A stretch of 64,000 nucleotides of DNA, taken from NCBI GenBank assembly GCA_030549205.1, contig JAUKTV010000026.1:124001-188000 (forward strand), given 5' to 3'. A program made the position numbers and the translations under genes. The notes below the pieces were generated by a model, which saw only the letters and a list, made by a program, of their open reading frames with translations, ran no database searches and was not told the origin of the DNA. Numbering within the stretch: the stretch's first letter is position 1; every line of letters begins with the position of its first letter. Below, in pieces: positions 11,503 to 24,671 of this stretch. The DNA comes from Apiosordaria backusii (taxonomy: Eukaryota > Ascomycota > Sordariomycetes > Sordariales > Lasiosphaeriaceae).

Positions 11503-11510
11503 TATATAAA
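11503..11510 (+). promoter_or_regulatory. Probable TATA box of the epoxide hydrolase gene
   Basis: TATATAAA lies 88 nt upstream of the ATG at 11598, in an otherwise GC-balanced spacer, at a plausible distance for a fungal core promoter. Confidence 0.5.
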
Positions 11511-11597
11511 TCCTACCCTTGGCCTTGCAAACATTGTGCCTACGAGGTAGGCTCGGCCTGCTCGTGGCTTTTTGCAACTCGAACAATCTACAAAATT

Positions 11598-12977
11598 ATG
11601 GCCAACGCAGGCTTTGGTATCGTGCCGCTCGGCACCCTGGGCCAACTAGCACCGTTTAACATCAACATTCCCGACAACGAACTAAACCAGCTCTCCAATC
11701 TACTCAACATAGGCGTCATAGGGACGCCCTCCTTTTACAACACGCACAACATCACCGACAGCCCCGATTACGCCTTTGGCGCAACAAGAGATTGGCTCGC
11801 AGACACTGCACACTTTTGGGCCAACGACTTCGACTGGCGCTCCCACGAAAAATACTGGAACTCGTTCCCCCAATTCACTATCAACGTTACGACCCCCTCG
11901 GATGGACAGATCTTCAACCTACATTTTGCAGCTTTGTTTTCCCAAAAACAAGATGCGGTACCAATCCTCTTCTCACATGGGTGGCCCTCCTCGTGGCTTG
12001 ACTACCTCCCCATGTTCGAGCTCCTGACAGCCAAATACACGCCGGAGACGCTCCCCTACCACATCATCACGCCATCTATTCCAGATTACGGCCTCTCCAC
12101 TCGCAGCAACCTAACCGAGTCGGAGCTCGACTTCTACACGGCCGCTGAGGCGCTCAACGGGCTGATGAAGGGCCTTGGCTTTGATGCGTACATCGCGCAG
12201 GGCGGAGACGTCGGGTCCGGGATCACAGCGGCCATCGGGGCTACCCATGATGAATGCAAAGCTTTGCACTTCAACAACTTCCTGCTCACCCCATCTGAGA
12301 CGGCGGCGGTTGGAAATCTGCCGCGCACGCCTGCGGAGGACGCCTCGTTTGCACTGGCAGCCGATTATCTGTATGGCGGGACAGGCTACATGCTTGAGCA
12401 GGGAACAAAACCGGGCGCAATTTCGCTCATTTTGGACTCGAACCCCCTTGCGCTTTTGGGCTGGTGAGTATACCTAACATTCTCTGGTATCGTACGCAGC
12501 TGACCGTCTTTCAAAAGGATTGGATCCATCTACGCCGAGTACACAAACTACTCCTTAGACACAATCCTCGCTCAGGTATCGTGGTACTGGCACTCCAAGT
12601 CGTACGGCCGCTCCCTTTGGGCGTACCGGGCCGTGTGGCAAGGTCTGCTCAGGGACAAGCCGGCGGGGTTGCTGCCGTCACCTCTTGCCATCACCAAAAA
12701 GCCGTTGGGTTATTCTTGGTACCCGGGGGAGGTGTTGACTGTTGCAAAGTCATGGATGGAGCACTGGTTCCCCGAGAACTTGGTGCAGTTCAATGTTCAT
12801 GAAAAGGTTGAGTTTCCCCGCTCGTGCTTACTTGTTTAAGCAGCTAGTCGTTTCACGGTTCAAGGCTGACACCAAAGTGAAAAGGGCGGTCATTTTGCGG
12901 CTCTGGACGATCCCGAGGGCTTTTTGCGGGATGTGGAGGAATTTGTCGCAATCGTCAAGACAAAGGTGAAATTCTGA
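11598..12977 (+). CDS. Epoxide hydrolase (alpha/beta-hydrolase fold, EHN domain)
   Basis: This enzyme adds water to epoxides to give vicinal diols. Three exons (11598-12463, 12518-12806, 12885-12977) join to about 415 residues, the usual length of the juvenile-hormone/microsomal-type epoxide hydrolase family. The N-terminal EHN domain begins at PFNINIPDNELNQLSNLL. The oxyanion-hole motif HGWPSSW starts near His127, the nucleophile sits in QGGDVGSGI (Asp near 204) and the base in GGHFAALDDP (His near 388). Introns of 54 and 78 nt have donors GTGAGT and GTTGAG, branch sites GCTGACC/GGCTGAC and acceptors CAAAAG/AAAAG, and restore the frame exactly. The ATG at 11598 directly precedes the conserved domain. 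No secretion signal is evident, so it is probably cytosolic. It looks intact, unlike its left neighbours. Substrate cannot be told from sequence. Confidence 0.9.
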
Positions 12978-13569
12978 ACTAGGATTCTTGCAACAAACCG
13001 AGGCTCGAGAAGTCCACCCAGTAGTTGGGAGCAATGATCGGTGCTTCTTCAACAATTAGAGCGCCCAGAGATTGTCCAGAAGGAGACCACTATATTCGAC
13101 GCACTACACTGCAGGTGGCCTTGAAATTGATAATCTCATGCATGCCAAGTTTTACTGCTCTTCCCCTTCCCGCTTCCGGTTGTGTCGTCCTCTGAACTCC
13201 AGGTGCCGCGTGCGGCTACACAAAGATGGCTCGCCGCCTTAGCACTAGGATCGCATCTGCCCCTGAGCACAGCTCTCTAATTATGCATAGGCTGCTCCTG
13301 GTGAAAACTATATGTTAATTTTAACGCCTTAGTAACGGTTATCTTCGGATGATGCCGACAATAACATGAATAGTAGAGAGGGTGGGGTGCCACTGGATAT
13401 TGCGACACACTATAAGCGAGTCCGAAAATGGCAAAATATTTTCCTCGACACAACAATACACACTCTCTCAGACTCAATCTCCATAATATGCGCGTCTTTT
13501 ATGCTAGGCACTAGCAAGAATGTCTTTTTAACGTTTGTATTTCTGTAATGTAATGTCTAAATATATATG
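12978..13569. other. Spacer between epoxide hydrolase and the AT island
   Basis: No gene seen. Base composition falls from balanced to AT-rich across the interval. It is the left flank of the large retrotransposon insertion, ending in its target-site duplication CTAGG (13570-13574). Confidence 0.5.
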
Positions 13570-13574
13570 CTAGG

Positions 13575-13727
13575 TGCCAGATTAGTATAGGAGGCCTACT
13601 GTTAAGGAAATTAAGACCTTAGTAATAGGACTTAAGTTATATAGCTCGAAAGTCTGTACCTACTTAGACTTCCTCTTACAGACAATACCGAAATTAATAA
13701 AGTTTTTACTTACAATATTATTTTACA
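13575..13727. repeat. Left LTR of the outer element
   Basis: A 153-bp LTR that begins TGCCAGATTAG, ends TTTTACA and is preceded by the target duplication CTAGG. It is less mutated than the right copy, keeping more G and C. Confidence 0.8.
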
Positions 13728-16700
13728 ATTCGTAATTAAAATATCAATTTTAAAATCTATTTTAAAGCTATTTATAAAAGATTTACTTACTAATAAAACT
13801 ATTATAAAAAACTTATTATTATAATATTTAATTTAACTGCTTTTTTTATAACTGTTAAAAAGTAAAATATAGTCTTCTTTAATAGACTTAATAATTAATA
13901 AATATTTAAAATTATTTTAAAATATTATATATAAAATAATTAAATATATATTAACTTGAAAAATTATATTTTTATATTTAAAAAGCTAATTATTTTAAAT
14001 ATTTATAATATAAAATATAATAAAATATATATAATTATTATATATTATAAATATAAATAAAGGTTTTAAAAGTACTTTGATTATACTGTTTATAGTTAAA
14101 TAACCGTTTTAATTATTAAAATTAAAAATAAAAATAATAAAGAAATTTCGAATTTATTAAAGAAGGTTTTAAAACTTATATATATAATAAATAACTTTAC
14201 TAAAAAAAAAAAAAAGAATATAAATTTAATTTAAATTACTTTATAAAAATAATAAAAGATTATAATAAAGTTTAAAATACCTTTTAAAAATTTAATAAGT
14301 AAATTATTAATCATATTAAAATAAACCTTTAAAATACTTACTATAAAAAAAACTATAGCTTTATTAATAACTTTAATACTTTTAAAAAAACTATAATTTT
14401 TAATGAAAATAAATACCGCTTTTATTATTAAAAGAAGTTTAAAAAGCATATTAAATTCCTTCAATTTATTAATATCTTTAAAAAGTAAAAGAATAAGTTA
14501 CTATTTAAAAAGAAATCTTTTATATAATTAAAAAATTCTATATTTTTAATACCTTTAATTTTACTATTTAATTAATAAACTTCCTTTAAATAATAAATAA
14601 AAGTCCCTTACTTTCTTTATAAACTTTTACCTTTAAAATAAATTGAAAATACTATATATTATTTAATAAATTAATTTTTAAAAATATTATTAAAAATATT
14701 AAAAATAAAATACTTTATATTTATAAAGAAATTAAAAAACTAAAGGCTATAAATACTTTTTTAACTTTCTATAATAATATAGTAGAAAAAGATAATATAA
14801 AGAAAAGCTAAAGTAATTAAAGCTAAAATAATTAAAATTAAAAAAACTATAGCCTTTAAAAAGATTGAATTAAATAGAAAAGGTAAAATTTTAATTTAAA
14901 TTCTAAACTTTCTAATAAAAAAACTTTAATTTATAATATTTATTATAAAAATAAATATAAAATTAATAATTATTATTATATTTTATTTAAAAAGGTCTTT
15001 AAAAATTTATAATTTTATTTTAATTTTTTAATTAAAGGTTTTATTTAAGTAATTTTTAATATTAATAAAAAGTTAAGTAAAAAAATTAATTAAATAAAAA
15101 GAAAAGAAAAAAGTAATAATAAAAGAAAACTATAAAGAAATTAATTTAAAAAGTAAAAAGTCTAGTCCTTTATTATAATATACTATAAACGTTAACTTAT
15201 TAAGTATAGAATAGTAAATACCGTCTTTTTATAATTAAAAAATAAAGTTTCTTTAATAATTTTAAAGTAACCGATATTAAAGTTTTACTTTTCTATAATA
15301 AAATATTTACTTTATTATTTAATTATTTTTAATTCTAATATTACTTTTTATATATTTAATAAAATTAACTACTTTAACTACTTTCGATTTATAATTTTAA
15401 AGGATTATATTATAGTAAAGAGTTTAATAATCTTTATTATTAATTATAAAAAAATCGATATTTATATATAAACCTTATAAAAATTAAGAACTTTATAACT
15501 TTATAATATAGCTTATTATAAAAACTTTATTATTAACTTAATATCGTTTAAAATATGAAAAAATCTTAAGATTTAATAAAATAATAAAGTATTAGAAAAT
15601 TATTTATAAAGTTTTTTAAATAAAGTAATTACCTTATTTTAAAAGATTTATAGTTAAATAATTATTAAATATATTAATTTAATTATAAAGTCTTTAAAGT
15701 TACTTATTTACTATAATATTTTTTATATTTAAAAAAAAAAGCTAATTTCTATTACCTTGTTAATAATTTAATATCTTTAATTTAATTATATTAATTAATA
15801 AGTAATAATAAGATTTATTAAAAATATTAAAAGTATAAAGTTATAAATTTTAAATAAAATTTTTAAAAACTTCTTAATTATAAAAGAAAATAGTATTTAT
15901 AATACTATTTTAATTATAAAAAAAGATAATACTTATAATACTATTTTAGTTATAAAAAAGAATAGTATTTATAATACTTTAATAGGTAAAAAAGAAAAAG
16001 ATCCTTAAAAAGAAATAAAAATAGCTTAATCTTAAAATTCTAAAAATAAAAAAGTAAAATAATAACTTTTAAATATTTATAACGATTTTACTATTAAAAA
16101 TTATAAAGTTTATATATAAATTAAAATTAAAAATATATAAAATATTTAATTAAAATTAAATCCTTATTATTTAAATAAAATATAAATAATAAACTTCTTT
16201 AAATATAAGGAAAAACTATAAAGTTTTAAATACTTTACTTTTTTCATTAATTATTATAATAAAATAACTTTTCCTTACTACTTTAAAAACTATAAAAATA
16301 AAAGAATTATTAATATAATAATAAAACTATTTTATTACTTATTTTACTAATATATTATATTAATATAAACTTTATAAAATAATAATAAAATAATAATATT
16401 AATAAAAATAAAAAATATATTAAAAGACTTAAGAATCATTTATAAACCTTTTATTATAAACCGTTAAGATTAAAATAATAAACCTAAACATTTAAAAAGT
16501 AATATTAAAAAAAAGCTATTATAATAAAAAAGTTAATTAAATTATTTAAATTTTTATAAAAAAGAATTATAAAAGTAACGATATACTTTTATAATTAAAC
16601 GTTTAAAACTTACTTTAAATAATAGACTTTTATATAAATCTTCTATTCTATTAAACAATAATAAGATAATTTAATATTATTTAATATATTTAAATTTTAA

Positions 16701-17058
16701 GGAAGTTATATTAGGATATATAAATATAAAGTCTATTATATGTATTTTAATATTTATAAAAAAGAAAATAAAATAAAGAAATTCTAACTTTAAGCTTTTA
16801 TTAAATATGTTATAGGATATAAAAGTATTAGAATTTTTAAAATTTAAAATTTAATATTTAATAAAATTATTAAAGCTAAAAATATAAAGTTTAAAGAAAA
16901 TAAAAAGCTTATAAAGGAAAAAAATAACTTTATTAATAATTTTATGAAATTTATAATTATAAAATTAACTACTTTAATTATTAAAATTTATAAAAAAAAC
17001 TTAATTAATAACTTAATAGTAAATAAATATTACTTTTATATTAATTATTATTAAGATC

Positions 17059-17892
17059 TATTGGAATAGGTATAGCCAATTACAGGCCTAAAGGCTCTGT
17101 AATTAATGCTCACACACTAGCTTACAGTGCAGCGGAAGTCTTACGTATAATACCTATAGCTCAGTACTAGGATACTAGAATACAGCACCTTGCAAGTACT
17201 ACAAGATAGAAATATAGTAGGTAAACAATTGTATTATAATACTAGCCTTCTATAAATCTACTGTAATAATCTCTATAGTAGGGTTTGTACTTAACCTCTA
17301 CTATATACCTACTAACTAACGTACGGTACCTTACATACCCTAGTAGGTAAATAGGCCAAAGTACAGCTTAATTAACCCTAAAGCTTATTAAGCTCTATAA
17401 ACCACTTACTAAGCCTTCTATAGCTTCTAACTTACAGAGCCTACAGGCCTATAATTTAGTATAGTAATAATATACCTACTTAACTATAGGCCTACCAATT
17501 CTTAGCCAATTTGATTAGCCTAGTAGTTAACTATAGGTCTTATAAATAGCTAAGTTAGTATAGTTTACAGCTCTTTAAAAATCGACTTACGGCTATATAA
17601 AAGGGCTGTAAAACCTAATATCCTTAACTTAAAGTATAGGTTATTATAAGGTTAGGGTTAAGCTACTTATATTACCTATAGTAATAGGCCTTAATAGCTT
17701 AAATATAAAATTACAAGCAGTTTAGCTTATTAGTTTGTAGGATATAGGCCTTTAAATAGTTCTATAGTAAAGTAAAGTACCGGGTAAGTACTAGGTAGTT
17801 AATAGATAGGCTTCTTAACTTAAGCTTCTACTATATAGTATAATAACAGCTATTTACTATAAACTTAAACCTTATAGAGACCTAGTTTAATA
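17059..17892 (-). repeat. LTR of Copia copy 1 (low-coordinate end)
   Basis: It starts TATTGGAATAGG (ancestral TGTTGG...) and ends TTTAATA (ancestral TTTAACA), so the TG...CA ends were lost by transitions. It has the same 834-bp length as its partner at 23838. Confidence 0.85.
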
Positions 17893-20800
17893 CCTTTCCT
17901 CTACTTATAGTAAGTAGTAAGCTTAGATTTAAATCTAAAGCTTACTGTAGTAAGCTAAAACTAATAAACTAACTAGCTAATTAAAAAATTAAAATACAAA
18001 GTATATAAGGTATTAAGGCTTATATATTTAAGTATTAAGTAACTACTTTTATAAGCTAAATTATAAAGGAAAATTAAATACAGAAAAGGTAGTTTTCTAA
18101 TCTATTCTTCTATTAACTTTTCTTCTATAGGCCTATTCCTTAAGCTTAAAAGACCTATAAAGGTCTTAAATTTTTAACTAACTAGTAGTTTAATTAGCCT
18201 ATTAGCCAGTATTTATTTAATATTTAAATAATTAATAATAACCTATAATACCTTAACTTATTTCCTAACTTAATAGTATTTTAATAATATATATTTAGTA
18301 TAATTATAAAAGGCTAGGTTATAGGTAATAATTATAGAGCTAATATTGTTACTATATAGTAAAGTAAAGCCTATTAAAGTATACTTTAACTTTTTATAGA
18401 CCTTTCTAATCTATAAAGCCTTATAAATAGCCTTATTAAGTATATTGGTTTTAGCCTTTAAAATAAAGAGGCTTATAGTACTAGCCTTTTTTAATTTCTA
18501 GTTTATAAGGCCTTTGGTTACTTTAAATATAAAGCTATAAGTAGATTTTAAGTCCTTTAAGTCTTTTATAAAGTCTGAATTTATAAAGTCTATAAATACT
18601 ATAGTATCTTTTTTTTTAGTAAGTCTAATAGTATTATAGCTATAAGTAATTACTAAATTTTCTATACCGTTTAAATACTTTAAAAGGTTTTTAATAGCGT
18701 TTAAGCTTACTATAGTAGATTACTATATACTTTTTAAAAGCTACTATATTATAAAAGCAATATTAAGCTTTATTTAAGTTATTAAATACATTACAATACT
18801 TACTATATACTAAAATAGTATATAATCTAACTTACTTATAGGACTTTCTTTTAATTTAAGGTCCTTATATTAAGTTACTATTTTAGACTATAAAGGAATT
18901 AGTATTTTACAGCTATTTTCAAAGCTAAAGGTTTTAATTACTTTCTATATATACTAAGCTTAGTTAAACTATAAAGAAAAGCAATATCTATCCTTTATTA
19001 TTTAAATACTTAAAAAGAAAAAAGCCGGCCTTCTATCTTCTATTAAGTAGACCTTATTTAAACTTTTCTTAAACTATTAAATATAGGCCTTATTAAAGTT
19101 TATAATTAAATAATTATTAACATAGGTTACTATAAAAATCTTAACCTTAAGATTATAGAAGATAGTAAAGTTAGAAATTAATACTATAAAATTCTCTTTT
19201 TTTAATAGCTTAATAAGTTTAGCTTATTAAAGTTTAAAGCTTTACTTTAAACTATATAAAGCCTTAAAAAGGTAAATTATTTAATTAATTTTAAGCTTAA
19301 AGCCTTACTAATATAGCTTAGCTTTAATAGCTAAATCTGCTTTTTAATAGAATTTATAAAAGACTTTAAATATAACTATATAATTCTTCTCTTTTAAATA
19401 GCTATTAAAAAATACCTCTATAAAATCGATCTATTCTATTTCCTAATTTAATAAAGCTACTATAGTTAATAGTATATATTAAGTAAATAGTATAATAGTA
19501 AAGGTAAAGGTCTTTATAAAATCCAAGCCTTCTTTTTATAAAAATCCTCTAATAATTAACCTAACCTTAAACTTTAAAAGCCTATTTTCTTTATTAATCT
19601 TTTTATATAGTATTAACTTACTAGTTAATAATATACAGTCTTTAAAGAAAGTACTTTAAGGAAAGAACTTAAAGGTTCTTTAATTAACTATTTACTTAAA
19701 TTTACTATATATAGCCTTTAGCTAGTAGGATTTTTCAAAGTTCTTTAGTATTTATTTTAATATTTAAAGTAATAAATTAATATTAAAAAGACCCTTAAAG
19801 ACCCTATAGTAATAGGCCTTAGTCTTAATTAATATTGATTTAATAAATTAGCTAGTATCTATTTTAATATCTTTATTTATATTTTAATATAGTTCTTTTA
19901 TTTCTATTAGTAAGTAGTCTTTATTAAGGGGTTTTAAGCTAGCTTTAAGGCCTATAATAGGCCTATTAAAAGGCTTTAAGCTATTATTAATTATAGCTTT
20001 TTATATTATAATAGGCTTATTAATTAGCTTACTATTAAAGAATTTTTTAGTATTAGTTTACTAGTTAATTTCTAAACTTAGCTGGCTAGTTAAGTTATAT
20101 TTAAAGTATAAGTTACTATCTTTATTTACTAATTATAGTAACTCTACTTTCCCTTAGCTTAAATCCTCTTTCAAAATAGCAGTAATACTTTAAATTATAA
20201 TAAGCTTATTTACTATATTAATAAAGGAAGATTTTACTGCTGCCTTTTTAATTAATATCTATACTTAATAGGTCTTACTTTTAAAGATAGCCAATAGCTT
20301 ATTAAGTTCTATATAAGCCTATAGTTTTAAAGCTTTAAACCTTTTTTTAACGGAAATAAAAAGCTTTATAAAGAAGCCTATAGCCTTAAACTAACTTAAA
20401 TCTAGCTTATAGGAAAAGGAAGGCTCTAATTTATTATAAAGTATTTAATAGAAAGTAAGGTCTCTATTATTAACTACTATATAGTTAATTAATTTAAGTA
20501 CTATAGGTACTATATAGTATTATAAGTATTAAGGGAGCTATAATAATACTATTATAGCCTATAACCAGTTTAAAAATACTTTAATAGAGTATTTAATTAG
20601 GCTATTTTGCTTATAAATATAGGGCTTAAAAGTAAAAAATTCAACGTTTTTAATAGAAAACTAAGCCTATAATTTATAGTTAATTTCTTTTTTACCGTTA
20701 TAGTAAAAATAAATAGGGTATCTATTATAGCGGTTTTTTAAGCCTTTAAAAAAACCTTTAATAGCATTTAGTATAGTTAGTTTCTTAACGTTTAGTAAAT

Positions 20801-23800
20801 AAAAGGCCTACTTAAACCGGGATTTTTAATCTACTAAAATTAATACTATAGGGAGCCTATTATAAAGTATAGGCTTAATTTTAAAAGTATTGCCTTTAAT
20901 GGAACTTAAGGCTTTAAAAGGGTCTAGAATAGTAGAAAATTAAAGCCTTTTTACTACCTTAGCTTTATTATAGACCGAATATTAAAAATCTATTTCTTTT
21001 ATTTAATTTAAATTTAAAAGCCCAATAGTAATTTTACTAGTCTTTTTTAATAGTATTAGGCCTATATAACCTAGCCTAACGTACTATTTTAATATTACTT
21101 AAAGTAATTTACTATAGTAGTCTATAGTAGTATTGAGGATATATTTAATAGCCTCTCCAAGTATATAGCCTCCTTAAGCCTTTTCTTAATTAAATAGGCC
21201 GAGGTTATCTGAACTATTAGGGCCTTCTATAGGCTAACAGAGCTCTTTAGTAGGTTTACTTTAATTAAATCCTTTAAAGCTAGGGTTATTTAAGCTATTA
21301 GGGCCTTCTATAAGCTAATAAAGCTTTATTCTTTTAAATATACCCCGGCTATAGCCTTTTTTATAGCCTTATTCGGACTCCTTAAGCCTATAAAGCTTTA
21401 CCTTTTAAATATCCGAATTAAAGCTAATAGTACTATTACTATTTAGCTTTATAGGCCTATTACTAGGCCTTTGAAGGTTTAAATCGACCTTTAAATAGCT
21501 ATCTTTTTAAAATAAGGGCTTATTAAAAAGTTTAACTATTAATTTTCGCTTTCAACTAATAACGTTAAAACTTATATTATAATAAATAATAAGCCTCTTT
21601 ACCCTCTATAATTTTAAAAAGAAGCCTAAAGCCTTAAAATCAAATACTGCTATTGAGGCCTTATTAAGCCTATATAGTACTTTCTTTTTAACTTAACTGC
21701 TAGCCTTATAATATAATATACTATTAAAAAAGTTAATGTTAAATTAAGGAATATATAGAGTATTTTTAAACTTAAGCTTAGTATATTTAAAGGGTTTTTT
21801 CTATAAAAGTACTATAAATACAACGGTTTTAAAGCCTTTAAATATTAAAGGACCCCCTTTTATATAAACTATCCTTAGTAAGCTATTATTAAGTTTATAG
21901 TTAGTAAACTATTTTCAACTATTAATAATATAGTTAGTAAACTTAATATCGTATAAAAGGATATCCTTTAAAGAAAGTACTATTAAGGCTTTATCTTTAA
22001 TACTTTTAGTACCTTTAATAGGCCCTATAGGTACTATATAAATACCTTTATTACTATCGTTACTATTAAAGTCTTTAAAGACCTTTAAAGCTAAGTTATA
22101 AAAGCTTACTATATAAGTAAACAAATCTTTAGCTTTAGGCCTTTCTTTAAAGCCTTTAAGCCTTTTAAAGCCTTTCTTCTTTTTCTTCTAGGGAAGGCTA
22201 TTAAGGCTATTAAAGCTACTATTGCCATTACTTTTAAACTTTTTACTTAAAAAAACCTTCTTTTTAATACCTTTATAAAGGCCTTCTTTACTTCTATAAG
22301 CTATACCTTTAACGGTAATAGAGGCTAGAATATACTATTTTTCTAACAGGTCTACTATTAAGAACCTTAAGTTAATAGTATTTATATTTTAGTTTAACGC
22401 TTTAGTAGTTTATATAATACTTTATTACTTTTTAGCCTACTATAGAAAGCTCTTTTCTATAGCCTATAAGTATTAATTTACTTAATCTATAGCCTAAAGA
22501 TTAATACTAGTTAGTATAAATTAACTAACTATATTAAAGAACTTAACGTTAAAGTCTACTAAAGAGCTTATAAATTAGTAGAAGTTTAAAAAGTAGTATT
22601 CTCTATAAAGATTTCCTTACTATAATTTAGCGCTATAAAAATACCTTTAAATAAGCAATTTATAAGCTTTAATAGGACTTATTTACTATAAAATAGAAGC
22701 CTAAAGGCCTAAGGCTATACTATTTTAAAGTAATATTAATAGTAAGGCCTATTTAGCATTACTTCAGTAGGCTATTATAGTAAGGTCCTTTATAAAAGTA
22801 GCTATATTAATAGTATATAGTATAATATTTAGGCCCTATTTCTATAGATCGAAATTCTTAAAGCCTATAAACCTTTAGTTAATAGAGAATTTATAAACTT
22901 TCTTAATTATCTTAGTAGCTATAGTAATATAAAGGACTTTAATAAAACTACTATTAGCTTTAAGCCTTAATTAATAGGCCACTATAGTTTCTATATATAT
23001 AGCTTTAACTACTATTAAAGAAGTAATTACAGTAGCCTTAGGCTATTTTAAAGCGCTTTAAGCTGCTATTAAAAGCTTAATTTACTTTATTACTTCAATT
23101 ATAATACCTTATAACTATTAAATCTAGGCCTTTTACTTCTTTAATTAAATAGTAAAGACCTATATATAGTAAGAATTTACTAATTCTTCCCCTTTAAAAG
23201 GCCCTTATCTAGGCTTTATATTTTATATTTTTAAATTTATAAAAGGCTTAGTATATTTACCGTTAGAACGTTCTATAGAGCTTTAAAACCCTAGCCTAAT
23301 ACTGTTTTTAACTAAAGCTTTAATTATAATTTGCTTATATAGTAAAAGGTATTAAGTTTATAATACTTAAGAACCTTAAAGAATATGCTTTATTTTATAT
23401 AGTAAAGTACTATAACTATTAATAGTAATAGTAATTAAGAAGGTCGCTTTACCTTTTTATTATTTTACCTACCTTTAGGATTTATAAAACTACCTACTTA
23501 ACTATAGTTAAGGTAGAAGGCTATTTCTAGCTTTTATAAACTTATAGTTTATAGGCCTTTAATATCTTATTAAGCTTAATTTTTACGTACCTTACGGTAC
23601 AATAAATTTAATAGTAAGTGTAAATTTAAACCTTATAGGCTTTTGGAAAACCTAATAAGGTAAGGCAAGCTTAATATTTACCTTATAACCCTACCTTAAT
23701 AGGTAGGCTTTAAAATTAGTAATTTTATAGCCTACTTATAGTACAGTTTATAGTAGCTTAAGCTATTATTTATAGAAGGCTTTAAGCTTAAGCTTATAAG

Positions 23801-23837
23801 CCTATAACCTAATTAAGTATCTTTTAAGCTTATAACT

Positions 23838-24671
23838 TATTAGAATAAGTATAGTTAATTATAGGCTTAAAGGCTTTATAATTAATGCTTATATACTAGC
23901 TTATAGTATAGTAGAAGTCTTATATATAATACCTATAGCTTAGTATTAGGATACTAGTATATAGTACCTTATAGATACTATAGGATAGAAATATAGTAAG
24001 AAAAGAATTGTATTATAGTGCTAGCCTTCTATAAATTTACTATAATAATCTCTATAGTAGGGTTTGTACTTAATCTCTACTATATACGTACCGACTAATA
24101 TACGGTACCTTATATACTCTAGTAGGCAGATAGGCTAAAGTATAGTTTAGTTAACCCCGAGGTTTATTAAGCCTTATAAACTACTTACTAAGCCTTCTAT
24201 AGCTTCTGACTTATAGGGCCTATAGGCCTATAATTTAATATAATAATAATATACTTACTTAACTATAGGCTTACTAATTCTTAGCCAATTTGGCCAGTCT
24301 AATGGTTAACTACAGGTCTTATAGATAGCTAAGTTAATATAGTTTACAGCTCTTTAAAAATCAACTTACGGTTATACAAAAGGGCTGCGAAACCCAACAC
24401 CCTCAACCTAAAGTGCAGGTTATTATAGGATTAGGGTTAGGCCACTTATACTGCCTATAGTAGTAGGCCTTAATAGCCTGAATATAAAATTACAGGCGGT
24501 TTGGCCTACTGGTTAGTAGGATGTAGGCCTTTAAATAGCCCTGCAGTGAAGTAAGGTGCTGGGCAAGTGCCGGGTAGCTAACGGGTAAGCTTCCCAACTT
24601 AAGCTTCCACCATATAGTATAATAGCAGCCACCTACTATAAACTTAGGCCTCACAGGAACCTAGTTTAACA
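23838..24671 (-). repeat. LTR of Copia copy 1 (high-coordinate end)
   Basis: It aligns over its full length with 17059-17892 and ends with the unmutated TTTAACA, directly followed by the target duplication AGATC. Its last 300 bp are clearly more GC-rich than its first half, so mutation load is uneven along the repeat. Confidence 0.85.

Larger units (their letters stand above)
17059..24671 (-). mobile_element. Copia-type LTR retrotransposon, copy 1 (RIP-mutated, full length)
   Basis: A 7.6-kb element flanked by the duplication AGATC (17054-17058, 24672-24676), with two 834-bp LTRs (17059-17892, 23838-24671). The coding strand is minus. A purine tract (complement of cctttcctctac, 17893-17905) abuts the LTR at the low-coordinate end. 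The primer site at the other end, just left of 23838, reads on the minus strand like a mutated form of gttatgagccc, complementary to the anticodon arm of initiator tRNA-Met. On the minus strand near 19109-19132 the Copia reverse transcriptase motif reads TYVNNYLII, a YVDD box with both Asp codons changed to Asn by G-to-A changes. Reverse transcriptase sits downstream of the inferred gag/protease/integrase side, which is the Copia gene order. No long frame survives. Confidence 0.85.

Noticed and set aside
11430..11597. N-terminal extension of the epoxide hydrolase frame
   Set aside because: It has no ATG (the frame opens with TTG) and includes the TATA box. The conserved EHN domain begins right after the ATG at 11598.
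14231..22124. Short frames of 60-80 codons inside the AT island
   Set aside because: Composition is almost only Ile/Lys/Asn/Phe/Leu, as expected by chance in RIP-mutated DNA. They are fragments of retroelement genes at best.
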